Assembly: GCA_932521025.1 (NCBI GenBank)
Contig: OW051469.1
Location: 6,584,398 to 6,648,397, forward strand
DNA from: Oscheius onirici
Taxonomy: Eukaryota > Nematoda > Chromadorea > Rhabditida > Rhabditidae
Direction: 5' to 3'
Length of the DNA stretch: 64,000 nt
Part shown: positions 12,914 to 24,493 of the stretch, piece after piece
How the letters are laid out: every line of letters begins with the position of its first letter
How positions within the stretch are numbered: position 1 is the first letter of the stretch
Program-made: the position numbers and the translations under genes
The notes under the pieces: model-generated
Databases searched by the model: none
Told to the model about the DNA's origin: nothing
The model's input: only the letters and a program-made list of their open reading frames with translations

Positions 12914-14510
12914 ATGGGTTCTTCTAACAATAAGAATACTGACACTTTCCCACTTTGCCAGTATCCCTTCAATCTTTTCCTGGAGGACATCTTGAAAAAG
13001 GTGAGTCTACATATATTCTAAAACCAATTTGACTTAGAAAGCAAGTGAGTCAGGAGGTTTACATAGATCGTAAGAATTTTAGAAGAAGAAAAATATTTTA
13101 ATTACCGCGTTTTTTTTTGTAACAGAGCACCAACTTTGTAGGATTACGGTAACCCGCAATATCCAAGCAGCCTAAAATCTGCTCGCACTTATCTACGTTC
13201 TTTTTTTATTCGTTTTTTATTCAGTTTTTGTCGATGTTGCTCATAGTTTACTCCAAAATACAGCTCTACAGAAAACCAGGTGTACAAACCAGCGAAAGGT
13301 GTTGATCTTCAAGTTATTTTGTCGAAATATGCCTAAAAATTCGAGGTTTTCGTTGTGAAGCGATTAATTTCACGTTTATTGCGATGACTCCGTTATTTTG
13401 ATATTACTCTATGTATATCAATCTCTTTTTTTCAGATGGCACCAGCTACCCTATCTATGATGCGTGAAGAAGTGTTACCTGCTGATTACTTCCTTATGAA
13501 TGAAGCTAGAAAGAGACGACTAGTCGCAGGTGGAGCTGAAATGATCTTCGACAAGGACTGTGTTCAAATTTATCGCAAACCGGAGGGCTTCACTTCCACC
13601 TCGATGATTTTCCATCCGAGCCATGCTAATTGCGATTCTGTAAATGAAGCTGCGTCATTTTGGGAGAATCACATTACAGAAATGACGGCGGACAAGGCGA
13701 TGATACATCTTGCCGGGTCACAGATTCCTCATGCTACCGCTGTAAGTTCTTTTGGTTCTCCACGACTAAATTTCCACGTGTTTAGGAACATCTGTCAGAC
13801 GCCGAGGATACCATCAGTACACTTCGTCTTTACGACATTGGCGTAAATGATATTTCGTTTATCGGCTGCAGTTCAAATGCCATCGACAATTTGCTCCAGC
13901 ACTTCAATCCGAAAAGTTTTGCTATCGAATGCTGGACGTTTGCAGAAGATGGACACAAGGTGAGCATTTCCGTTTCCTCAAAAACTCGGACGTTTCAGGT
14001 CGAAGAGATAATCATCGACCAAATCAACAAGGATGTTGATCCGTGTGACGAGATCCGTGTTAATTGCGACAATAGCTACCCGGCGAATATCATCGAAGCC
14101 TACTTAAAGTCTTTCGAGACTAGCACTGTCGGTCTTCGTCGGCTGTTGATCCTGTTTCCATGCCAAAGACTTCCTCGTGAAACTTTCAGCGGATTCGAGT
14201 GCAAGCTTCTCAACAACTTCCAAAATGTACTTTTTTTTCTGCCAATCTTTTATATTGTTTCTTTCAGAACTTTTCCTTGTTGATTCGGTCTACTTCCGAC
14301 AGTAATCGTCATGTGCTTGTCCAAGGAGAGCTCGAATATGGCCAGTTCGTTCTCAGCTTCAGCCGTATCGTGGACTGCGAAGATCTTCTTTTCAAGGTTT
14401 TCGGGTCCTTCTACGAAAACATCAGCGATGACTCTGAAACGCACGGAATAAGCTCCTTCACTCCTTCTCAAGTCAGGGAAATTTTCGATTCTTCCTGGAA
14501 CTCGTCGTAA
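12914..14510 (+). CDS. F-box protein, 345 residues
   Basis: Exons are 12914-13000, 13436-13741, 13786-13959, 13999-14226 and 14268-14510, all phase 0 and ending in TAA. Residues 11-35 (FPLCQYPFNLFLEDILKK, intron, then MAPATLS) match the F-box pattern of nematode proteins, with FPL at the start and a ..LEDILKKM.P..L core. The rest looks like the variable F-box-associated region. Such proteins are usually substrate receptors of SCF (Skp1-cullin-F-box) ubiquitin ligases. The substrate is unknown. An in-frame upstream ATG at 12875 would add 13 residues; I kept 12914 because the F-box begins just after it. The gene starts close behind the cog-1-like poly(A) signal, so co-transcription is possible. 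It could instead be an independent gene. Confidence 0.75.
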
Positions 14511-14960
14511 TCACTTATTCCTTCCCCAACTGTTTTTATACGTTTTCATTATTACAACCCTGCAATTATTGTTTGAATAACCCCTTGACTAGCTTAGCAA
14601 GGCTTATTTTTTGTTTCTCTCTAATCCTATATCTAATAAACTTGTTCCAACCAGTATCGAAAAGATCGCATGCCCAGCAGGTGGGCACCACGGCTGTTTG
14701 AAGCCGCAAAGGAAGCTGAAAGTGCTGTTGTCCTTGGAGCGGGAAGAGAAAGCATCAGATAAAATCTGTTTGGCTCTAACCAGGTGACAAATATAGCAGG
14801 AAACCTTGAATTCGCACTTTCTCCGGCATAAGGAAACAATTGATGCTATCGCCGTACCGGTCGTTTTTGGGAGTACTTTTGAGTCGGAGAAGTGCAAATA
14901 CCGTAAACAATTGGAAAAGTAAAAAAGCGAACTCTTGAAAAATCATGTTGGCGACTTTAA
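14511..14960. other. Spacer downstream of the F-box gene
   Basis: AT-rich and T-rich sequence follows the F-box stop codon, with AATAA-type words at 14576 and 14634 that could serve polyadenylation. No exon or recognisable element was seen. Confidence 0.4.
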
Positions 14961-15653
14961 CTTGTCAAGTTTTCGACAAGTCAATATCTTCAGGAGGAGT
15001 CTGCAAGACGCTATTCTACCACGACGACTGATGTTGTGCGGACGTCTCTTTCTATTCTACTAATAAGGCCAGGTGCTTCTCTTTTCCACTTTGACAATAT
15101 ATTCTACTTGACACTGACAGTTGACATGCTTACAGTGCCGCCACAGACAGATTTCCGCGTTTTTTTTTTGATAAAATTAGAGAGACTGCAAAAATGATAG
15201 CTGGATTATGAATCCGTCACTTGCTAGCAGCCTTCGAAAGACGGTTTGTCATGCGCGATTTTCCCGGTTCCTTGGGCATCTCCTTTGAATCCACAGCGGT
15301 GTTTGGTACAGTTCTTGGAGACCCTCGGAATCAATCGGAATATTGATAGGAATCAATAGGGAATATTGATAATTGATATACGAAAGATGTGCGAATGTCT
15401 GTCGAGACGACCTACCGCATAACCTACTACGACACTCGGAAGATCAGAACTCTGAAACTACTGTTTCGAGCACAAGGATGGCCGTCTTGCTAAACACGGT
15501 CCCGAAGTCAAGAAGTGAAGACTACTGTTTTGTCGATCAAGAAGAAAGAGTCATAAGGCTGTTTGTGAAAGGACAGACTATGGCCACGAAGCTGGTATAA
15601 TAGCTCTTTAGAAACTTCGATATTAGATCTCGACTTGTCGAAAACTTGACAAG
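14961..15653. mobile_element. Candidate non-autonomous TIR element (about 690 bp)
   Basis: CTTGTCAAGTTTTCGACAAG at 14961-14980 recurs as its exact reverse complement at 15634-15653, and the match extends two more bases inward. These 22-bp terminal inverted repeats enclose about 650 bp without a recognisable gene. Each repeat is itself nearly palindromic. I see no clear target-site duplication and no transposase, so it would be a MITE-like or solo-TIR element. Confidence 0.4.
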
Positions 15654-15979
15654 TCTTAGCAGGTTACCCCTAGCCCTCCAATGTTGCGTTTCTTGCAGTT
15701 TTCTCCTATGTTCTTTTCCCCAAGAAACTACCCAAAGTGTCACACGGCCGTTAAGCGTTGTCACCTGGGGACGGCGTTCACGGATCAGCTGCTGGAAACA
15801 AGCATTTGAGCGAATCGAATTCCCCCGAAAACTGCCACTGCCGTTTGGTGACCCCGGAAGACTTCTTTTCTCTCCGACCACAAATAATTAAAGAGCGGAA
15901 CCTAGCAAATTTATTTTGTTGAGCAATGAGGTCATGTGTGAGCAGAAATAACCATACTGTACATACAGCGGACTGTTGT

Positions 15980-17004
15980 TTAGTATCCGGGAGCAGTACG
16001 AGGAGGAGGGCAGTGGTCGCATCCGCCTCCAGCTCCAGTATCTCCAAGAGGTCCTTGTTCTCCGGGCTGGCCAGGCTGACCAGCGGCTCCGTCTTTTCCG
16101 GCGTCTCCAGCAGGTCCTTGAGGACCGTCTTGTCCCGGGTTTCCAGCAGATCCAGGCTCGCCATCGGGGCCAGGGGGTCCAGGAGGTCCAGCAGGTCCAG
16201 CGGGTCCAACTGGTCCTTCGACTTCCTCGACGGTTCCAGGGGCTCCGGGTTCTCCAGCAGCACCAGGCTGTCCGTCATTTCCGGCGGGTCCAGCAGGTCC
16301 AGGGGCTCCAGCAGATCCAGGCTGTCCATCAGATCCAGGGGCTCCTGGAGCTCCGGGATTTCCACTGGGTCCCTTGGGTCCGGCGTTTCCAGCAGGACCG
16401 GGAGGTCCAGCGGGGCAGTCGAAGCAGAAGTCTTCAGCAGAGGGAACGGCATCGGGAGCGGCATCAGATCCTGCCTCACCGTTGGCTCCAGGCTCTCCGT
16501 CCTTTCCGTCTTGTCCATCGCTACCAGGAGGTCCGGGAGGTCCAGCAGCTCCGGTCTTGCAAGAGCAGCAGCCAGATTGAGCCACGGGAGCGTCATGAAC
16601 TCCAGCGTCGGCCGGAGCATCATAACCAGCCTGTCTCTTCACGATTCCTCCACGAACTCCCTTGATACGCTGCATACGCTCGTATTGGTCGAAAAGACCG
16701 TTGGTGCGGTGCTTGCAGAAGTCCACCTAAGTATTTGGGTTACAAAGACTTCAAAAAAAAGTCCAAACCTCAGTCTGCAACGAGGACTGGACATGCTGCA
16801 TGTAGTTATAAAGAGCCGGAATGGCAACGATGGCGGTGAGAGTGGCCACAGTGCTAAAATACCGAATATAGATAGGAAGTAGAAGACGAAAAGTGAACTG
16901 CAGAAACAAGTAAATTACCTGATGCAGATGCCGAAGAAGGCAATGCGACGGAGGCTCTCAGCCTCGTTCCACAGCTTCTTCTCGTTGCTTCCTTCGGAGT
17001 ACAT
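15980..17004 (-). CDS. Cuticle collagen, 305 residues
   Basis: Exons on the minus strand are 17004-16919, 16853-16769 and 16726-15980. Start [10 protein letters not shown]; a hydrophobic amino-terminal segment (about residues 20-45) acts as signal anchor. IVKRQAGY around residue 80 is the dibasic processing site common in nematode collagens. A CCSC cluster precedes the first Gly-X-Y block. A longer Gly-X-Y domain follows the central FCFDC pair, interrupted once near [11 protein letters not shown]. The short tail ([15 protein letters not shown]) supplies two cysteines. Length and layout fit the roughly 300-residue secreted cuticle collagens, which are trimerised, cross-linked and laid down by the hypodermis at moults. 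It is not assignable to a named gene. A TATA box lies about 45 bases upstream. Confidence 0.95.
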
Positions 17005-17045
17005 TCTCAAAAGGGAGGATGTTGTCTTTTCTGGGTCCCTCGGCA

Positions 17046-17053
17046 CTTTTATA
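17046..17053 (-). promoter_or_regulatory. TATA box of the 305-residue collagen
   Basis: The minus strand reads TATAAAAG about 45 bases before the collagen start codon, a position that fits a short 5'UTR. Confidence 0.6.
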
Positions 17054-19369
17054 GCCGTCGGCACGATCGCACGTCGGTTTACCGGTCCGCCCCCTTGGCA
17101 GTGACGGACAGGTTCGGCCCACAGATCACCCAATACAACCTCTGCCATTGAACGCGGGGGTGCGAAAACAAGAAACCGATAGGGTCGGTGGTTCTTCGCC
17201 TGCTCAGAGTTTGACCTGAAATTGGCTGTTTTGATGCTACCGTAACGTCTGATTGTATCTTTGCCAGTAGTTTGGTTAGAAGAATCAGAGCTTCAGATAT
17301 GGCACCATAGTTTGACAAGGACTAAGTTGTGTATAGTAACAAGAAACCTCTAATCATCCTGTTTTGGCTGACAATAAGTTTCCTAGTCAAACTATACTAT
17401 TGTCATAGTCATGTCCAACTTTTTGTCTTTCTGGAAGGTTACAATTGAATATTAGTTTAGACAAACTGTTCATTCGAGTTGTGACTAGATCTTTCTGGAG
17501 ACATGCATACAATTTTTGGGTATTGATCTTCTTCTGTGACATACTTTTCGACTGTGCTTCAAAAATGGTCTGTTCTGTGAGAATGTTGACTGTTTAAAAT
17601 AAACTTTCTCCAACTTCTTCCCAGATCAACTCGTTCAACATGCTTCCATAGATTCTTCTCTGCCTTAGCGTGTGTTCATATCGTTCCAATTGGACTTCAT
17701 GTCCGTAGCCTTTTTGCCCCCGTCCCTATCTCATAATCGGCAACATGCAGCCGGCTTTCGTTTTTGTCTCTCTCGCCGATTTGCACTCGCGTTTTCTTCT
17801 TTCTTCTGGTGCGAACGTCTTCGATCTCACGACAAGATTATCTGCCTCTTTTAACACTATTCTCACAATGGCAGAGATCCTTCGGATAGGAAAACATCCT
17901 TTCTTCAGCTGCCAAACGGCAACGGGCAGCCCGTAAAAAAGTGAACTGGCTAGTGGCAACGCCACACTCGGATATCCACCTCTGATCGGACTTAATTTCC
18001 TCAAAAAGTATACAAAAGTGTCCAACATGGGGAGAAAGGAAGTCCAACTCGTTTACAGATCCGATTTTCTGTGTTTTTATAGTGATTAAGACGTCGATTG
18101 CAGACTGATGTCAAGCTTTCACTCCTTGCCTTACACTGCCTGACTGACAGAGATATCGTCGCGACACGCTCTTCACACTTCGAGACGACTCAACTTGTCA
18201 ACTCATCCACGGACTGAAATTCTGAGAAGTTTTGTTGACAAGAGCGCTGTTGGCTGCTGAAGATGGTCCTTTAATAAACACATGTGAGAATATGGAGAGT
18301 TGAAGCAGTCAGAAACTTTTAAAAATCCTGTTATACTACAGTTTTTTACAAGTAAGAATAAGAAGTACAAAAATCAAATGTGAGACAGTTGCGGAAAATG
18401 CCTCATGTCAGAGAGATTCTGTGTTTTAACACAGAGCTTACGCCGTGATCCCACATCGGGCATTACGTCGAATCTTCAGGCACCAGATCTTCTCTCAGAT
18501 GTTACTGATTCCAACTCTATTACATCCCATATATGTATTACCGTTACTTTTTAGCATCATCGAAGAGCTAACTCGTTTCTGGTCTTCGATGAAATAAACT
18601 CAGATCCCGTTGACCACCAGCTTTTATTTTACAGCTTCGCTGCACGTCGTCATAAACACTAGCTTTATAGGATTGTTTGTCTATATCAGCTTGTCAAAAG
18701 AATCCGAATGTCCATTCTCCATGTTTTGACCTCTGCCACGGACGAAGGACCTGCCTGAACACAAATGTTGCGTGAAACATGCCCGCAGACGATGGGGGCT
18801 ATTCCGTTAGCCGAAAAAAGTCATTTACACTAAGTGGTTCAAAATGGTTCCGGTTGGATCTTGGCGGATTCGAATGATCATTACAGACAGTCGGGAGTCT
18901 TTCGAGACTCGATAAACAGACAAAAACACAGAGACAGAGAGACTTGAAACCACCTGTCATTCGAGAAGTCTTTTTGTTTCAGTTTACAGTCGACTGAACG
19001 CATAATTTATCAACAGAGACAATGTCCGCACGTGTATGTTTCGCGATCATGCTGTCAGATGCCCTTGGCTAGTCCTCACAACGGGTTTCAGCTTGTAAAA
19101 AAAATCAGCGCCGATTTCAAGGTGAGAGACACTGGGCAAAAAGGGCGCAGACTGAATAAAAAACGGCGTGTCACTTTCTCGCAAAAAGGCTTCTAATCTC
19201 TTCCTTCCATCATGTTTTCAAGTTGCGAAGTTCGATCAAGGTAAATAACAGATTCATTTGAACAAATATACTTTTCTGTATAAATCGAAGCACCGTTGAA
19301 GCACTGAGCTATTGGTCTATATCAGTGACCCGTCCTGGGTCGACCTGTATCACAAAAGGTTAATATAAC
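17054..19369. other. Intergenic region between collagen and ammonium transporter
   Basis: No exon chain found. Open frames near 17670-18050 overlap on both strands and look like shadows without splice support. The stretch is the collagen's upstream region and the transporter's downstream region. I see no repeat array or RNA gene. Confidence 0.4.
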
Positions 19370-22300
19370 CTATTCTGGAGCCACTTTGTTATTCTTTAAA
19401 CCGTGACTACCGGTACTATGGGGTGTCTGTTGAGGCGTGTCTACGATGTTCTCATCGGGAGGAGGGGAGAGTCTACGGGGCTGAGGGGAACGAATGAACC
19501 GGGTCATGGTTGATGGCCTGCCTTGACCGGAGCTTGTGAGACGATCTTCTGGAGGTCGGACAGAGGTCCGACTACTGCCCGGATTGGATTTTGAAGGAGT
19601 TGAAGGCAACTGTTGCTCTTCGACAGCAGAAGAACCTGGTCCAGAAGGCACTGATGGAGGACGAGGCGTCATCTGAGTTCTGAATCGAGACTTTGATCCC
19701 TTATCTTCGAGGACTTGCTTGGGTGTTCTGACCGGTGGAAGGGGGTGATGGACAGGAGTAATCGGAGCCGGCTCGATATCAATCGCTGTAGATATGGGAC
19801 CATCTCTGACACTTTTTACAGTCATCCCACCATTCGCTCTCGGTGTTCTTCGATGAACTACTCCATTAGCAACGGCTCCATTTCCTCCTATTCCTAAGAA
19901 AAACATCGTTTAAATTCAAAAAAGAAAACTACCTCCATTTGATGTCGTTGTCTGTGCCAGACCTTCTTCTTCCAGCCTTTTCAATCTGGCCTGCTCCATT
20001 CGTTTTGATCTGCTCTTCGTCTTGGCCAACATCTTCCACTTGGCTATGGCTTTTGTTACTGTTTGGAACGTTCTAAATTTTAAAATTATAAACATTTTTG
20101 AGAAGACAAAACCTCGTGCTGAGCGGTTTTTCTATGACATATCTGGCCACATTTGTTCCTGCCAATCCGTGCTCAATGACGTCTGCTCCGATCTGTTCCT
20201 CGTAGTCTGTGACACGGAGTCCTAGTGGTGACTTGCTGATGATCTGAATCAACAAATTTGTAAAACAATTGGAAGATCACGTACCACCAAGACTAGTAGT
20301 CCTGCCGTTGCACTGTAAAGCAAAACAGCAGCTACGCAGGCCAATTGGATTTTGAGCAGTTCGAATGAACCAGAGTACAACAATCCTTGTCTAGCTCCCG
20401 TAGCTGCCAGCTGCAATAGTCGTTTTGAATGTTTTCTGTCAGAAACGTCTCAAACAAGATCAAACAAGAATATACAGAAAATGTTTGACCGAATTTCTCT
20501 GATACAAGGAGGGGCCTTTTCCCCTTGTTAAAAAAGCAAAATTTATAGAGTAGTTATTGTAATTAGCTGAATGTAAATAACTTTTTGTAACTGAATAATG
20601 GGACTAAATATTGTTTACTAATTACAATTATAACTACTTGAATACAAATAGAGAAAAGTTCGTGTATCATAGAAGTTCCGATATTTCACGAGAGAACACT
20701 TGTGAGGAATAGAAAGAGCAGAAAAGTTTTGAGAACTAACCAAATACTTGTCTCGTTCGCAGAATATGCCGACAGCGATCATTCCCCATACTGAGCTAGT
20801 CAGATGGATGGGAACGATCCCGACTGGGTCATCGATATGAAGTCTGAACTCTTATTTTTATGGAAGCTAAAAAAACTACTTTTCAAGAAGTGGTAGAACT
20901 GATATAGAGAAGGCGGAGGAGACTGATCCTATGAAGAGAGCATGCCATGGTCGAGCAACAGCACAGAGCGCTAGAAATGTAATGAAGGAGTTTTTTTAAA
21001 TTCTTTTCGATACCTGTTATTGAGACTATCGACGACAGAATCCCGTTGATCAAGAAGTGAACTTGCAGTTTCTTCGTCTTGAAGAAACTGATGATAATCG
21101 AAGTTGCTCCCCCTCCAATTGAACTCATAATTGTGGCCACGGCCGCTCTGAATGGAACTGTTTCACAGGTTTGTGTTAAATTTACCTGGCTCCCAGCCTC
21201 CACCGTCCATTCGTGATGCCCCAAACTGAGCCGGCGTTTATGCCGAACCAGCCCCACCAAAGAAGAAAAGTACCTGAAGATTTTCGAATGAAGATAAGTT
21301 TTGTTCTTTACCTAGTAACGCATTTGTTGGCGAGCTCATCTGATGGACACTGTCCTCATTGAATCGGTTCCGTCGAGGTTTAAGGTATACTGTAGCTATG
21401 AGACCTATAATTCCTCCAACCATGTGAACCTAAAAGTTTGTTTGTTTTGTTCAAAATGACGGATATACCGCCGAACACCCTGCAAAGTCAATGACTCCCA
21501 GCTTTTTGAAGACGCCCTCTTTGTCCCAGACCCAATGAGCTGGAAGAGCCTGGATGAGAATAACCAGACATCCGAGCAGGATGTACGATTTCAACTTTGC
21601 CCTTTCCGCCACCGCTCCTGAAATGTTTTCTTTGCTAAAAGAGTCAGTTTGTCGAAATGAACAACATTTATATAGTTGTTGTGACCGAGACACCCCTTCC
21701 GACGACTGTCAGAAGACGGAAATGGCTGCTCTTTTTCTGAGAAGGAAGTGTTCGCATCAGAAACCACGGTTGCGTAATCTTTGCTAACCTGAGACAATTG
21801 TCGACGCTGTGGTGGCCAAACTGAGTTGGAATAGAAAGGCCGCATAGGACCAGCCCTCATCGTTGACCGAGGCGTGTTCTTCTCTGAATAATTTTAAAAT
21901 TATCAAAAAAGAAAGGGAAACCTAGTTGGATCGTAGAAGAACTTTCCCCAGCCGACGTAGGGATTCCTCCAAGCTTCGTAGTCGCCGAAACTCAATCCGT
22001 AACCTGAACCGTAACCGTAACCTATCAAACCGTAACCGTAACCTATGGTCCAGTATGAGAGACCTCCGAACACGACGTCGACCACGTTTTTGACCATAAT
22101 ATTCACTTCGTCCTTGGCAGAGACACTACCCGATTCTAGAAGACCGAAACCTGAACGATTTTAAAGTTTCTCAACAGAATGAAAAAGTTTTACCCGAATG
22201 CATAGTGAAAATAATAAAACTGCTAGTAATAATCCAGACGGCATCATCCTGGTAGAGTTTATCCACCTCCTGTCCGGTCGTGTTGTGCGCATAATGCCCG

Positions 22301-22394
22301 ATTTCTAGAGTTGAGATGATATCTTGAAAAGTGAGCGAAACTTACGAACAATATCCATTCGTGCATAGTCTTCGGTGTGGAGTACAGCAGACAT
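19370..22394 (-). CDS. Ammonium transporter (AMT/MEP/Rh family), 695 residues
   Basis: Fourteen minus-strand exons: 22394-22346, 22304-22194, 22150-21922, 21883-21789, 21617-21469, 21429-21312, 21273-21186, 21147-21014, 20970-20880, 20843-20741, 20410-20285, 20243-20113, 20072-19933 and 19893-19370. All phases agree. A polytopic membrane channel conducting NH4+/NH3. The TM1 region reads DDAVWIITSSFIIFTMHSG followed by FGLLESG. The twin-histidine pore residues are visible in AVHMVGG and PIHLTSS. LGLRVTDYEEQIGADVIEHG is the family signature before the cytosolic tail. Two oddities stand out. A GYGYG-type duplication expands the region after VFGGLSYW. The last exon adds a 170-residue Pro/Ser/Arg-rich tail, likely disordered. 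It resembles invertebrate AMTs rather than Rh proteins; the exact paralogue is not assignable. Confidence 0.95.
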
Positions 22395-24141
22395 AACAGA
22401 TCCGTTTTGATTTCATTCGAACCAGTACATACAGACGTTGCCTGGAAGCAAAAAGTGATGTGGAATTTGAGGAAGAAAGTAAAATATGGAAAAAAAACAA
22501 AAAGATTCTGATAAACTTAAAACCGTGGTGAAAAGATTTAACAGCACGCAAATCGAGAATTTCCAGGGTGTTTGGGCGAGAACATTAATACAAAGGTACC
22601 TCAGTTTTAGGTCTACAACGTACAAGAAGATGAGCTAAACTCTTCGGTTTGAATGAAAAGTGGAATCATCAAAACCTGGAGATCAGTCAGAGCTCCAATG
22701 AGCCAGACAGCTTTGAGGGATTATGCTCAGAAGAAGGGTGATTTGCAGACATTTCTGCGCCGAACAAATGTGCGACTTTTAGAGGATGTAAACAAGGTTA
22801 TAAGCGGAAAACATATTAAGTGGTGGACACAAGAGATGAAGCGAGAAAACGGAGGAGAGAAGGAAGAAGGAAGGAAAGCTCTGCGAACACAAAAGACCCG
22901 CTGAATAGAGTCTAACTACACTCTCTCTTGCGACGGTGGTCGAGAACGAATTAAGAGACCTATGGGAAACAGACACTGTTCCAGATCTGGTGGGAAAGGT
23001 TGCTTGAAAAGAGTCTGGGAAAAGCGTTCGTTTTCTCAAAAAGTACTTCCAAGGCAACGAAGAAGGTTTGAAGAGGACTTTCTCGCATTAGTCAAGCTCG
23101 AAGATTTGTTGGACTTCAGTACAAAGACTAGCTTCAGTGGGAGAGGGGGAATCAAGCAGAAACATAGGGAGACCGAGAGACCGACAAATCGAAATTGTTT
23201 TGTATTTTCCTTGCTTTACCAGGAAGAGCTTTGTCTATATAATTCGTCAAATCCCTATAAGAAGAAAATACAAACGTTCTGATGATTGGAAAACACTTGT
23301 GAACTGTCTGATCCTTCAAAAGATTGATCTTTTGCAATTTGTTTAACAGCCTCAAAGAGCAGTAGAATGGAGGGGAGAAAACTACCTAGGGGAAGAAAAC
23401 AAGGCTCCAAATTGCTGCTCAATGTGTAGGCGAAACTGGTCTGGCAATCAGAGAGTAAGTCCCTTACGCGTCGTCGCCTTCAGTCCAGTTGGAGCTCTGG
23501 ATGGGAAAGAGAAGGGAAAGAAGAAGATAGATCAAGATGGGCTATAATAGAGAAGTGTTCTCCTCTTGACTGACACCTTAGAAAAAAGACGGCTGAAAGT
23601 TTCTCGTCTATCTTGGATGTGCCAAGTCTTCGTCTCTCGGAATCTTTCGGGGTCAAAGAGAAAAGAGAATGGAGCAGATAGAGATAGGAGAGATAGTGTT
23701 CCATGATTGGAGCACGGCGTCGTCGCCATGGGGACTGGAATTAGAGAGATCAGAGCGATCCCCCGCCATACACATTTCATTTTAAAGAAAGAAGGAGGGA
23801 AAAAGGAGAATATGGGGATGAAAGATGAGAGCTATTATGTTTTTATTGGCTAGAATATCTGCGAACAGAGTCATTTATCAGGGGATATGAGAGGGTGGGG
23901 GAAAGGATTCAGTCTCATCCGTTCACCTGGCTACACTCGGCATATTTCCGGAGTGTTTGGAATATCCTGTGGGAAAGTCCGCTGGCTATTTTAGGTTCAA
24001 GGTAGATAGACTACTGGTATCAAGGTTCTTCTTCAAATATTGGAAAAGTACTTTGAGAACAAGCTGGATCCAGATACCGAAATACAACTGTCTGTCTGCC
24101 AGAGAAGATGCGAAGGAACTTCATCAATAAAACTGCCAGAT
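22395..24141. other. Gene-poor purine-rich stretch
   Basis: Plus-strand purine-rich DNA with several short open frames (for example 22653-22904 and 22962-23282) that lack matching splice sites or recognisable domains. Some translations look protein-like, including an ELRDLWETDTVPDLV segment near 22948, but stops interrupt them. Decayed mobile-element sequence is one reading. Confidence 0.3.
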
Positions 24142-24493
24142 TAATCAAGCCCATTTGAAGATGAAGCATCAACAACAGAAGAGGCGAAGTCTCGTAAAGC
24201 CAAAGCTAAACAGATCTTTGATAGGATCAAAGTTAACCAGGTTCCGGCTAACCCAGAGGACAAAAGACCGGGGGAAGTCCTCATTTACTTTGAATCACTG
24301 CAGCTACTAGGGCAACAATGTGGTCTATTGCGTCAATGGGAGAAGCGCAATTATGGCCGGTTCAGAGATTGGCTGGAACCCCTGTGGTCCGAAGGAAGAG
24401 GGGTCTTCTGGGAGCAAAGAACGGAGAGTCGGAAGAGCAAATGTTCAATAAAAATGTCACCTACAAACAGTCAATTAAAATCCCACGAGAGAT
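24142..24493 (+). pseudogene. Protein-like open frame without a start codon, possible element remnant
   Basis: From 24142 the frame stays open for about 116 codons without a starting ATG. The translation is charged and tryptophan-rich, for example LRQWEKRNYGRF and DWLEPLWSEGRGVFW. It ends at TAA near 24491. No domain is recognised and no flanking exon fits. It sits in the purine-rich gene-poor region. It may be a piece of a retroelement or a dead gene, or an exon of an unrecognised gene. Confidence 0.2.

Noticed and set aside
15926-16882. 318-codon plus-strand frame over the collagen
   Set aside because: It is the antisense shadow of the Gly-X-Y repeats; all splice and motif evidence is on the minus strand.
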